In this document: piece after piece, positions 52,520 to 60,748 of the stretch
Layout: every line of letters starts with the position of its first letter
Position numbering within the stretch: the stretch's first letter is position 1
NCBI RefSeq assembly: GCF_013085255.1
Contig: NZ_JABFCX010000003.1
Coordinates: forward strand, 567,288-631,287
DNA: 64,000 nucleotides
Reading direction: 5' to 3'
Source: Parvularcula mediterranea
Lineage (GTDB): Bacteria > Pseudomonadota > Alphaproteobacteria > Caulobacterales > Parvularculaceae
Made by a program: the position numbers and the translations under genes
The notes under the pieces: generated by a model
Seen by the model: only the letters and a program-made list of their open reading frames with translations
What the model was told of the DNA's origin: nothing
Databases searched by the model: none

Positions 52520-53374
52520 GTGCCGCAACCGATCACGACCCGTTTCGCGCCCTCACCGACAGGGCTCCTGCACCTCGGCCACGCTTTTTCAGCGATTCTT
52601 AACCATGACGAGGCGCGGAAATCGGGCGGGCGATTCGTTCTGCGGATCGAAGACATCGACCAAGGCCGCTGCCGGCCCGAATTCGAACAGGCGATCCTCC
52701 GTGATCTCGAATGGCTTGGCCTTGAATGGGACGGCGAGGTGCGTCGGCAGTCTGAACGGGTCAGCGTCTACGAAGAGGCTTTGCAGGGGCTCGCGGATCG
52801 CGGGCTTCTCTATCGCTGTTTCAAGACGAGGGCGGAGCTTCGCGAGCTGGCGGGTGCTCCGCATGGGGATGAAGCGCGGCCTCCGGTCACCGCACCCCTG
52901 CCCCGCGCGGAAGAAGAGGCGCTTCTGGCTGAGGGGAAGTCCTTCGCATGGCGGCTGAACACGGCCCGCGCCATCGATGCGGTCGGTAGCGATCATCTTG
53001 AGGCTGACGTCGAGAGCGGTGAGGGAGCGCCTGAGCGCCGGTCACTTTCGCTCTCGGGGCTTGATGATCCCGTCCTTGCACGGAAAGATTTTCCGACCAG
53101 CTATCACATGGCTTCGGTGCTCGACGATGCGGACCAGAGTGTCGACCTTGTCTGGCGCGGGATCGATCTTGAGGATGCCCTACCCCTCCACAGGCTTCTG
53201 CAGGAGTTGATGAGCCTCCCCGCGCCCCGCTACCGCCATCACCGCCTTATTCTAGACGCAGACGGCAAGCGGCTTGCGAAGCGGGATAAGAGCGTGACCC
53301 TCGAAGCGATGCGCGAAGCGGGTGTGACACCCGAGGACGTCAGGCGGCAGCTCGAGCTTCCTGCTTCAACTTGA
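52520..53374 (+). CDS. gluQ: Glutamyl-Q tRNA(Asp) synthetase
   Basis: 284 residues, a shortened glutamyl-tRNA synthetase without an anticodon-binding domain, which attaches glutamate to queuosine 34 of tRNA(Asp). HIGH-type motif in PSPTGLLHLGHA, KMSKS-type KRLAKRDKS, and VLRIEDIDQGR are visible. Start GTG at 52520 puts TRFAPSPTG at residues 6-14, as in homologs; an upstream ATG at 52457 overlaps the divergent gene. Convergent overlap with the DnaA-like gene (35 bases). Confidence 0.92.
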   Translation: MPQPITTRFAPSPTGLLHLGHAFSAILNHDEARKSGGRFVLRIEDIDQGRCRPEFEQAILRDLEWLGLEWDGEVRRQSERVSVYEEALQGLADRGLLYRCFKTRAELRELAGAPHGDEARPPVTAPLPRAEEEALLAEGKSFAWRLNTARAIDAVGSDHLEADVESGEGAPERRSLSLSGLDDPVLARKDFPTSYHMASVLDDADQSVDLVWRGIDLEDALPLHRLLQELMSLPAPRYRHHRLILDADGKRLAKRDKSVTLEAMREAGVTPEDVRRQLELPAST

Positions 53375-53735
53375 CCCTGCGCAGCATACGGAGTTGTTCG
53401 ACAGACCACAGCCGCTCGATCCATTCCTCGAGATGGCTCATCTTGTGGTCGAATTTTGCCTCGTCCCGATCGTCTTCGATCAGGCTGCACGCATAGGCGA
53501 CGGTCGTGCGTTCACGCCCTAATGCCGATCCTGCTTCCTGGTAGGTGCCGCCAAACACCACATGGAGAAGATAAAGAGCAGCCTGGCGCGCATAGGCAAC
53601 GGGCTGCCTCGACCTGCTGGGTGCTCTCAGCTCAACGGTGGGAACCATGAACGCACGCGCCACGACACCAGCGACGAGGTCGCCAGCACGGCGCCACTCT
53701 GCAGGCGAACTCGGCCTGTTCTCCGCTCGGATCAC
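53340..53735 (-). CDS. DnaA domain-IV-like DNA-binding protein
   Basis: 131 residues. The core ARQAALYLLHVVFGGTYQEAGSALGRERTTVAYACSLIEDDRD resembles the C-terminal DnaA-box-binding domain of DnaA, split here: ARQAALYLLHVVF then the helix-turn-helix GSALGRERTTVAYA. There is no AAA+ domain, so it cannot initiate replication itself; it may compete for DnaA boxes or act as a transcription factor. GTG at 53735 has GGGAG upstream; longer frames start at TTG 53816. Overlaps gluQ end. Confidence 0.78.
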   Translation of the reverse strand: MIRAENRPSSPAEWRRAGDLVAGVVARAFMVPTVELRAPSRSRQPVAYARQAALYLLHVVFGGTYQEAGSALGRERTTVAYACSLIEDDRDEAKFDHKMSHLEEWIERLWSVEQLRMLRRVKLKQEARAAA

Positions 53736-53827
53736 TACTACTCTCTCCCTCGAAAAATCGTCTCTGCCCAAGACAGTAAGGGACGAAATAGGAGAGTGGA
53801 TAACAATGTCGGACAAAGGAGGCGGGC

Positions 53828-53857
53828 TTTTACCTCAATTTTAGTAAGATCCGTCAA
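53828..53857 (-). promoter_or_regulatory. Possible sigma-70 promoter of the DnaA-like gene
   Basis: Minus-strand TTGACG (53857-53852) is followed after 18 bases by GTAAAA (53833-53828). The -35 is good, the -10 is weak. The leader to the GTG at 53735 would be about 85 bases. Inference. Confidence 0.3.
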
Positions 53858-53895
53858 CGGAAGGTAAACCTTGCCCGCAACCTCAATGAATTAGG

Positions 53896-55245
53896 CTAAG
53901 CCGAGAGCGTAGCCAGCTTATTTTGCACCTCGGCAATTATTTTTTCTGCAGCGCCTTCGATGGGCAGGCCGCTCTTTTCACCGCTTCCGCGGTTCTTCCA
54001 TTCGACCTCCCCAGCCTTGATTCCCCGCGGACCAACCGTGACAACGTGAGGCAAGCCGCAAAGGTCCATGCGGGCAAATTTCTCGCCCGCGCGGTCTGAG
54101 GTATCATCATAGAGGACCTCGACACCCGCCTTCTCAAAGGCCGCCTCCAGCTTCTCGCAAAGCTGGTCAGCCGCTTCGTCACCGGGCTTGAGATTGATGA
54201 GGCCGACATGGAATGGCGCGACGGAGACAGGCCATTTCGGGCCGTCATCATCATGGTGGGCTTCGATCAGTGCACCGAGGAGGCGTGACACGCCAATCCC
54301 GTAAGAGCCCATCTCCATATCCACTTCCTTGCCGTCAGCGGTCTGGACCCTGGCGCGCATCGGCTCGGAGTATTTCGTACCGAAATAGAAGATGTGGCCG
54401 ACCTCGATCCCGCGGAGAGAGAGCTTGCGGTCTTCAGGGACCTCTGCCCAGGCCGCTTCGTCGTGGACTTCGTCCGTACCCGCATAGAGAGACGTCCACT
54501 CCTTGAAGACAGGCTCGAGATCGCCAGAGAAGTCGGTCGACGCGTCAGGAACAGTGCGGCCGAGCAGGTCCTTGTCGAGGAAGACGTCGCTCTCGCCATT
54601 CTCCGCGAGCACCACGAATTCGTGGGTGAGATCGCCGCCGATGGGCCCGGGGTCAGCCTTCACCGGCACGGTCTCGAGGCCCATGCGCTTGAACGTGCGA
54701 AGGTAGGCAGCGAACATCTTGAGGTAGCTTTTGCGCGCGTCCTCAGGAGATGCGTCAAAGCTGTAGGTGTCCTTCATCAGGAACTCGCGCCCGCGCATCA
54801 CACCAAAGCGGGGGCGGAGCTCGTCCCGGAACTTCCACTGGATGTGGTAGAGCATCTTGGGGAGCTGCTTGTAGGATTTGGTCGATGCACGGACGATTTC
54901 CGTGATCATTTCCTCATTGGTCGGACCATAGAGCATGTCCCGGCCGTGTCGGTCCTTTATGCGCAGCATTTCGGGGCCATAGGCGTCGAAGCGTCCCGAT
55001 TCTTCCCACAGGCTGCCCGGCTGGATCGTTGGCATGAGGAGCTCGACGGCGCCCGCGCGGTTCTGTTCCTCGCGGACGATGTTCTCGATCTTCGTCAGCA
55101 CACGCATCCCGAGGGGCAGCCATGCGTAGATGCCTGCGGCCTGCTGCCGGATCATGCCCGAGCGGAGCATGAAGCGGTGCGAGGCGATCTGGGCCTCGCC
55201 GGGGGTTTCTTTCAGGGTCGGAAGATAGAAGTTCGAAAGACGCAT
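53896..55245 (-). CDS. proS: Prolyl-tRNA synthetase (short alphaproteobacterial type)
   Basis: 449 residues. Class II aaRS motifs: [20 protein letters not shown] (motif 1 region), [21 protein letters not shown] (motif 2) and a motif 3 [11 protein letters not shown]. The large editing insertion of bacterial ProRS is absent, as in alphaproteobacteria. ATG at 55245 has AAGG upstream; GTG at 55254 is an alternative. Divergent from the esterase gene. Confidence 0.95.
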   Translation of the reverse strand: MRLSNFYLPTLKETPGEAQIASHRFMLRSGMIRQQAAGIYAWLPLGMRVLTKIENIVREEQNRAGAVELLMPTIQPGSLWEESGRFDAYGPEMLRIKDRHGRDMLYGPTNEEMITEIVRASTKSYKQLPKMLYHIQWKFRDELRPRFGVMRGREFLMKDTYSFDASPEDARKSYLKMFAAYLRTFKRMGLETVPVKADPGPIGGDLTHEFVVLAENGESDVFLDKDLLGRTVPDASTDFSGDLEPVFKEWTSLYAGTDEVHDEAAWAEVPEDRKLSLRGIEVGHIFYFGTKYSEPMRARVQTADGKEVDMEMGSYGIGVSRLLGALIEAHHDDDGPKWPVSVAPFHVGLINLKPGDEAADQLCEKLEAAFEKAGVEVLYDDTSDRAGEKFARMDLCGLPHVVTVGPRGIKAGEVEWKNRGSGEKSGLPIEGAAEKIIAEVQNKLATLSA

Positions 55246-55432
55246 GGCGGCCACCTTGTTTGGGCAGCGCGCCGCTTAGGCGTTGCGGCTGCGCCTTGCA
55301 ATTGCTGGAGAGCGCGGTCGCCGCAACCTGGGGACAGCTGTCGCCGAACAGGTCAAGCGGGAGAGCGGTGCTTGCCAGTTCCATTGCGCGGCGCATCTCC
55401 CCTACAAAGAAGAGAAGCATCACCGAGTGTCC

Positions 55433-56683
55433 ATGCGTATCAAGACTGACAGCTTCCCGTGGCTGCCCCTGACAGCCCTCCTCCTGACCCTCAGCCTGTC
55501 CGGCTGCGTGCGGATGACCCTCGCCTGGGCGCCCGACAAGCCTCGTGGCCTCGAGGCGGAGCCGGCCATCGCGGCCGAGAGTGTTGCTGCTTGGGAGGCG
55601 AAGAAACCTGAGATCCGCGCGACGCTCGAAACCGAGATCTACGGCCGGATGCCGGATGACGCCCGGGTGGAGCTGATCAGCCACAAGGTCATCGATGAGG
55701 CGGCGTTTGACGGCATCGGCGTGTATGAAGAGTTCGATGTCCGCGTGACACCGGTCTTCGACGGAGGTCCTGCCTCCCCGCCCTCACCGCTGATGATCGC
55801 TGTGTTGAGCCCGCAGGGCGAAGGCCCGTTTCCTGTCATTATGACGGAGACGTTCTGCCCGAGTTGGGCGGCGCTTCCCCACCCTCAAGCCTCCGCGCCT
55901 GAGGACAGGGAGAGCGGCGAAGCGCCGGGGATCATCACCTACGTTTTCGGGCGATACATCTGCACGCCTCCGCTCGAGATGATCATGGAGGCAGGCTTCG
56001 CCCTCGCGGTCGTCAATTCCACGCAGGTCGTGCCGGACAGCGGCGACGCTGGCCTCGCGGCGCTCGACAGGCTGGCACCGGGAATGGTCGGCGAAGATGA
56101 CCGCTGGGGTGCGATTGGCGCTTGGGGCTGGGTCTTCTCCCGGATGGTCGACGTGCTTGGCGCTGAAGAACGGTTCGATGAGGATCGCCTGATCGCCTAT
56201 GGCCACTCCCGCTACGGTAAGGCTGCGTTGGTCGCCGGAGCCTTTGACGAGCGGATCGCCGGAGTGATCGCTCACCAGTCGGGCACAGGCGGTGCGTCGC
56301 TCAACCGCCAGAAGGTCGGTGAGAGCGTCGGGTCCATCACGAAGAACTACCCCCACTGGTTCGCTCCCCGTTATGCTGCCTTCGCGGGTGAGGAAGAGCG
56401 CCTCACCTACGACCAGCACCATTTGATCGCTCTTGTGGCGCCCAGGCCTGTGCTGCTCGGCAATGCGCGGCGGGATGTCTGGTCGGACCCTAATGGCGGG
56501 TTCAAGGCGGCGCAGGGCGCAGAGCCTGTCTACCGGCTCTACGGCGAAGGGCCGATTACGTTGGAGCGCCTAGATGCGTACCAGCCTCAGCACCCGCTGA
56601 GCTTCTGGATGCGCCCGGGCACCCACGGGGTGGTCGAAGAAGACTGGCCAGCCTTCCTCGAATTCCTCGAAGCGCACTTCTAG
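55433..56683 (+). CDS. Lipoprotein alpha/beta-hydrolase, CE15 (glucuronoyl esterase)-like
   Basis: 416 residues with a lipoprotein signal peptide (lipobox LSGC near residue 24). Alpha/beta-hydrolase related to CE15/acetyl-xylan-type esterases: catalytic Ser in YGHSRYGKAALVAGAFD, DQHHLIALVAPRPVL, NPDVWSDPNGGF-type segment, and a late catalytic His in GTHGVVEEDWPAF. It could cleave ester bonds of plant or algal polysaccharides at the outer membrane; the substrate is not certain. ATG at 55433. Convergent with the DedA gene, overlapping by a few bases. Confidence 0.82.
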   Translation: MRIKTDSFPWLPLTALLLTLSLSGCVRMTLAWAPDKPRGLEAEPAIAAESVAAWEAKKPEIRATLETEIYGRMPDDARVELISHKVIDEAAFDGIGVYEEFDVRVTPVFDGGPASPPSPLMIAVLSPQGEGPFPVIMTETFCPSWAALPHPQASAPEDRESGEAPGIITYVFGRYICTPPLEMIMEAGFALAVVNSTQVVPDSGDAGLAALDRLAPGMVGEDDRWGAIGAWGWVFSRMVDVLGAEERFDEDRLIAYGHSRYGKAALVAGAFDERIAGVIAHQSGTGGASLNRQKVGESVGSITKNYPHWFAPRYAAFAGEEERLTYDQHHLIALVAPRPVLLGNARRDVWSDPNGGFKAAQGAEPVYRLYGEGPITLERLDAYQPQHPLSFWMRPGTHGVVEEDWPAFLEFLEAHF

Positions 56684-57267
56684 GCGGCGGTCTTCCGGCG
56701 CGAGAGCCGCGAGGCGATGACTTTGGCGAGGATGAAGACGGCGAGGACCGACAGCATCCCGAGCGAGACAATGAAGATCGCCCTGTCGCCAATCAGCTCC
56801 CCCAAGAGCTTCAGAAGCAGATAAACCGCGCCGATCAGCAGAATGGCGCTCGCCACGATGAACACGGCAAAGCGCGGAAACGGCGCCTTGAAGTAGCCGG
56901 CGGCAATATAGAGCGCGATCCTCGTACCCGGCACAAAACGCGCCACGAAGACTGCCTGGCCAAGGCGGTTGCGGCAGAGCTCGCCAGCCTTCCTGACCCT
57001 CGGCCCTTCGGCCTGCTTCCTCGCCCAGGGGTGGGTGCGGGCCGCGGCGCCGATCCAGTACTTCCAGAGATCGCTGACGCTCAGCCCGGCAAGAAGGACG
57101 ATGAGGACAGCTAAAGGCTGGCCGACCATCCCTGCCGCTGCCAGCGAGGCACCGCCGATCACGGCGGCGTCCTCCTGCACGAAGGGCCCGAAGAAAATGC
57201 CGAGATAGACCGCCCAGAGATGCCCCTGCATCGCCTGGCTCGCCTCGGTCAGCGCCCCTGCATCCAT
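56680..57267 (-). CDS. DedA family membrane protein
   Basis: 195 residues with about five hydrophobic segments. The DedA/SNARE-associated core is visible: GPFVQEDAAVIGGA, GLSVSDLWKYWIGAAAR, and the conserved FVARFVPGTRIALYIAAGY. DedA proteins are thought to move lipid carriers such as undecaprenyl phosphate or phosphatidylserine. Start ATG at 57267; the longer 278-residue frame is in another frame and is rejected. Confidence 0.9.
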   Translation of the reverse strand: MDAGALTEASQAMQGHLWAVYLGIFFGPFVQEDAAVIGGASLAAAGMVGQPLAVLIVLLAGLSVSDLWKYWIGAAARTHPWARKQAEGPRVRKAGELCRNRLGQAVFVARFVPGTRIALYIAAGYFKAPFPRFAVFIVASAILLIGAVYLLLKLLGELIGDRAIFIVSLGMLSVLAVFILAKVIASRLSRRKTAA

Positions 57268-57405
57268 CGAATCTCAGCCTCTCTGCTGCCGTTTTTCTGA
57301 AAGAACACACCGATCTGGGGTGTCCCCGGTAGGAATACGCATCATTCGGTGTAACACTGACGGTGGGGAAGGACGAACATCGTTTCGGCAACAGGGTTTG
57401 AGACA

Positions 57406-58419
57406 ATGACGCTGAGCAGAATCGAAAGCATGACCGGCTGGCTGGCCGACGTACGGCTCACGAGCCGTGGACTTCAGCACAGGGAAACAGGGCACCGCGT
57501 GCCGCTCGATCCTAGTGGCCTGAAGGACATCTACCGTTGGATCGAGTTCGACCGCACCCTGCGCCGGGCACCGACCCTGCGTCGGGAGAAGCTGAAGATC
57601 TGTTTCACGCCCAAGCGTGCACGCCCCTGGTACTTCGCCCGCTCGATCGTCGACCATCTCGGCGCGGAGCTTGTGGAGAATCCGGCCGAAGCTGAGATCG
57701 TCTGGTCCTTCGAAGACGCGACCTTCACCAAACCGACCGTGGTGCCTGCCAACAAGATCGCCATCAATGCGCAGTGCACGGACGTCTCCAAGACGACCGT
57801 GGGTCGCATCAGCGAGATCGCGTTTGGCGAAAGCCTGACGGTCGACCCGCGGACCTATCACGGCAAGATGGTCATGAAGTCCGAGATCAACGGCGCCCAT
57901 GACGGCCGCATGGTCGAAGGCCCCGTCGCGCCGACCAAGGGCTTCGTCTACCAGCGCCTGATCGACAACCGCACCGGCGAAGGCATGGTCGAAGACCTGC
58001 GCACCACCATCGTTGGCGGTGAGCCTGTGCTCGTCTTCAAGAAGCGCCGATCCGAGGACGGACGATTCCTGAACTCCAATGACGAGGTGGAGCTTACGAG
58101 CCTCGACGCTGTCTTCTCTCAAGAGGAGCAGGAGGCGATCGGCGTTTTTGCAAAGACCATCAAGCTCGACGCAGGAGGACTCGATGTCCTCCGTGACCGG
58201 ACGAGCGGCAAGCTGTTCATCGTCGATGCCAACAAGACCGACATGGGCCCTCCCCTCGCCCTGCCGATGGCTGACAAGATGCTCGCCACGCGGCTCATGG
58301 CCGAGGCGCTCGAAGACTTCATCATGGGCGAGCGCGCCCTGCGCCCGGACGCCGATACCGGGTCCTTGCGCCCCGCTCCGTCCCAACGACCAACCGACCT
58401 TGTCGAGGCCGCCATCTGA
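57406..58419 (+). CDS. Uncharacterised ATP-grasp-like protein
   Basis: 337 residues, no signal peptide. The ATP-grasp outline is recognisable: MVMKSEINGAHDGRMVEGP, GFVYQRLIDN, a VEDLRTTIVGG strand, VLVFKKRR, and a late metal-site pattern FIVDANKTDMGPP (D/N residues). An ATG at 57430 is an alternative start. It is followed after 2 bases by an MBL-fold gene, then an NRDE gene, all on the plus strand. No characterised homolog is recognised; it may ligate an amino acid or sugar, but this is a guess. Confidence 0.7.
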   Translation: MTLSRIESMTGWLADVRLTSRGLQHRETGHRVPLDPSGLKDIYRWIEFDRTLRRAPTLRREKLKICFTPKRARPWYFARSIVDHLGAELVENPAEAEIVWSFEDATFTKPTVVPANKIAINAQCTDVSKTTVGRISEIAFGESLTVDPRTYHGKMVMKSEINGAHDGRMVEGPVAPTKGFVYQRLIDNRTGEGMVEDLRTTIVGGEPVLVFKKRRSEDGRFLNSNDEVELTSLDAVFSQEEQEAIGVFAKTIKLDAGGLDVLRDRTSGKLFIVDANKTDMGPPLALPMADKMLATRLMAEALEDFIMGERALRPDADTGSLRPAPSQRPTDLVEAAI

Positions 58420-58421
58420 CC

Positions 58422-59333
58422 ATGAGTATCCCCTACGTTAAGGACATTGCGTTCGAATATGGTCGCGTCGACCAGATCTCCCCGCTCATCAGGCGGGTGA
58501 TCGCCCGGAACCCTGGCTCCTTCACCTACACAGGGACCGGGGTCTATATCATTGGCCGGGGCGAAGTCGCCGTCATTGATCCGGGCCCGGAGCTTGAAGA
58601 GCATTTCGATGCGATCAAGGCAATCCTTGACGGGGAGACGATCACCCACGTTCTGGTGACGCACTCGCATATGGACCACTCGCCCCTTGCTGCTCCGCTT
58701 GCGGAATACGCAGGCTGCAAGACCCACGCGAAGGGCCCCGCCGTGCCGACGGACAGCGGCGTGCGGCTCGAAGCTGGCGATGACCTGCGGTTCAGGCCTG
58801 ACGTGACGATTGGCGACGGCTGGACCTGTTCAGGGCCCGGATGGACGATCGAGGCGATTGAGACGCCAGGGCATACGTCGAACCATGTCTGCTATGCCCT
58901 TCGCGAGGAGAACGCGATCTTCTCAGGCGACCATATCATGGGCTGGTCGACCTCCGTCGTCTCACCGCCTGACGGGAACATGACCGCCTATATCGACAGC
59001 TTGCGGAAGGTCCAGAAGCGTGGCTTCGCCACGATCTACCCCACCCACGGCGCGCCGATTTCAGAGGACACGGACGGCTTTATCGAGGCCTATATCCAGC
59101 ATCGCCTCCGGCGTGAGCGCGCCATCCTCTCAGCCATCGAAGCTGGCGACGAGAAGATCGTCGACATCGTCCGCACGGTCTACACCGATGTGGATCCCAG
59201 CCTTTACCCGGCGGCCTGTCACTCCGTCCTCGGACATATGATTGACCTGCACCAGCGGGGCCTGGTCCTGACCGATACGAAGGAAGCCGAGATTGGCTCT
59301 GCGTATCGCATGGCTGAGACTGTGAACGCCTGA
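58422..59333 (+). CDS. MBL-fold metallohydrolase (LACTB2/glyoxalase II-like)
   Basis: 303 residues. Metallo-beta-lactamase fold with the HxHxDH metal motif THSHMDHSPLA, then GHTSNHVCY and FSGDHIMGW, and a C-terminal winged-helix-like tail (residues about 215-290) typical of LACTB2. Such enzymes hydrolyse thioesters or act as RNases. Starts 2 bases after the ATP-grasp-like gene. Confidence 0.92.
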   Translation: MSIPYVKDIAFEYGRVDQISPLIRRVIARNPGSFTYTGTGVYIIGRGEVAVIDPGPELEEHFDAIKAILDGETITHVLVTHSHMDHSPLAAPLAEYAGCKTHAKGPAVPTDSGVRLEAGDDLRFRPDVTIGDGWTCSGPGWTIEAIETPGHTSNHVCYALREENAIFSGDHIMGWSTSVVSPPDGNMTAYIDSLRKVQKRGFATIYPTHGAPISEDTDGFIEAYIQHRLRRERAILSAIEAGDEKIVDIVRTVYTDVDPSLYPAACHSVLGHMIDLHQRGLVLTDTKEAEIGSAYRMAETVNA

Positions 59334-59340
59334 TTTTCTG

Positions 59341-60045
59341 ATGTGTACCCTCGTTGCCAAGCACACGGCCGAAGGCTGGCGCGTTGCCATGAACCGCGAC
59401 GAGGCGAAAACCCGCGCGGAAGGCGAGCCCCCTCGCCTCTGGCCTGACGTGCCGATGCTCGCCCCGTTCGATCCCGATGCCGGGGGCACGTGGATCGGCG
59501 CGCGGGCCGATGGAACGTGGGCCGCCATTCTCAACGGCTATCTCGACGATGGCTCCGAGGGCCACGTGACCAAGCCGAAGACCCGTGGGCGACTGATCCC
59601 TGAGATCCTGGCCGAGCGCTCGCCGGTGAAGGCCCTGCGCGAGATGGACCTCTCGCATACCCGCTCCTTCCGCCTTTGGATCGGCTGGGGCGGCGAGGTG
59701 ACGGAGTTTTTCTGGGACGGGCAGACGCTGACCGAGAACCATCTGCTTGCTGATGAGTGGCTGATGACGACGTCCTCATCACTCCGTCAGGACGATGTGA
59801 AAGCAGCCCGGCGTGCGGTGTTCAGCCAATGGCTGCACGATGGCGCTGCTCTGACGCCCGAAGGCCTTCCCCTACTCCTTACTGAACGCGGTCCTCTCGA
59901 CGCGGAGGAAGCGGTGCTGATGGAGCGGTCTTACTCCCACACGAAGAGCTGCACCCTGATCACCGCGGGGACACACGGGGTCAGGATGCAGCACTGGGAG
60001 GCTGACCGGCTCTCAGGCGAGCCGGTCGGGGATGTCAGGCTCTAG
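59341..60045 (+). CDS. NRDE family protein (TANGO2-like)
   Basis: 234 residues. Begins MCTLVAKH, with NRDE at about residues 18-21 and DAGGTWIGARADGTWAAILNGYL; these are the marks of the NRDE/TANGO2 family. N-terminal Cys2 may be the exposed nucleophile of an Ntn-like fold. Function unknown; TANGO2 proteins are linked to heme and lipid metabolism. Convergent with the DoxX-like gene, overlapping by 4 bases. Confidence 0.88.
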   Translation: MCTLVAKHTAEGWRVAMNRDEAKTRAEGEPPRLWPDVPMLAPFDPDAGGTWIGARADGTWAAILNGYLDDGSEGHVTKPKTRGRLIPEILAERSPVKALREMDLSHTRSFRLWIGWGGEVTEFFWDGQTLTENHLLADEWLMTTSSSLRQDDVKAARRAVFSQWLHDGAALTPEGLPLLLTERGPLDAEEAVLMERSYSHTKSCTLITAGTHGVRMQHWEADRLSGEPVGDVRL

Positions 60046-60575
60046 CGAGCCGGGACAAGGACCTTTGCAACGCCTTGGGCGATGGCTGCGACTTCTTTCC
60101 GGCGCAGTATCAGCATGGTCACCGAGAGCGTCCAGACGATCACCGCAGCGACGAACAGGCCGCCACCGTCATTGTTCGGATCAATACCGAGCGGCGTGAA
60201 CAGGTGGAAGCTGATGGCGCCTGTCATCACGGCGACAGCAACGGCGGAACCGAGAGCCTGAAGCCTGCGGGACTGCGGCAGCAAGCCGATCAGCAGGAGG
60301 CTCGAAGCGATGAGCTCGGCGGTGCCGATCGTGTACTGGCTGAAGAGGCCGGTCTGGGCGAAGAGGCCCTCGGCACCGAAACTCGCAGCCCAGCCGTCGA
60401 GGCGGCCGAAGATTTCCTGCGTATTCGGATGGTTGGTGAACTTGTAGCGCAGCGAGTCCAGAAAAATGGCGGAGGTGAAAAGCGCAATCCCGACAGGGAC
60501 GAAGCTCTTCACGCGGCTCAGAATGCTCTTGGACGTAGTAGCAACGGTTGCATCGGCAGTGATCTCAGCTTGCAT
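60042..60575 (-). CDS. DoxX-like membrane protein
   Basis: 177 residues, four predicted TM helices, with the early loop LDSLRYKFTNHPNTQEIFGRL and mid TGLFSQYTIGTAELIASSLLLI typical of DoxX/DoxD-like proteins. ATG at 60575 has GAGGA upstream; the frame to 60650 is rejected. Role unknown; DoxX proteins are sometimes tied to redox stress. Confidence 0.7.
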   Translation of the reverse strand: MQAEITADATVATTSKSILSRVKSFVPVGIALFTSAIFLDSLRYKFTNHPNTQEIFGRLDGWAASFGAEGLFAQTGLFSQYTIGTAELIASSLLLIGLLPQSRRLQALGSAVAVAVMTGAISFHLFTPLGIDPNNDGGGLFVAAVIVWTLSVTMLILRRKEVAAIAQGVAKVLVPAR

Positions 60576-60687
60576 GATCTTCCTCGTAGAATGTCTCATC
60601 CACCTGTTCGCCAGATCACCGGGGAAGTTACGAAAAGACGCTGCCTCCATTCACAAGGATAGATTTTCTGAACGCTGCGGGCTGCGT

Positions 60688-60716
60688 TTGACTTGGAGCT
60701 TGGGGCAGGCACACTC
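60688..60716 (+). promoter_or_regulatory. Possible promoter of the Rieske redox operon
   Basis: TTGACT (60688-60693), 17 bases, then ACACTC (60711-60716). A good -35 with a poor -10. TSS would be about 25 bases before the GTG at 60749. Low confidence. Confidence 0.25.
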
Positions 60717-60748
60717 TTCCAAAGACGAGACAGAAGGGCAGACCTGTC

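Noticed and set aside
53806-53844. 12-codon frame MSDKGGGLLPQF with GGAG upstream
   Set aside because: Too short and without context; it lies in the likely promoter of the DnaA-like gene.
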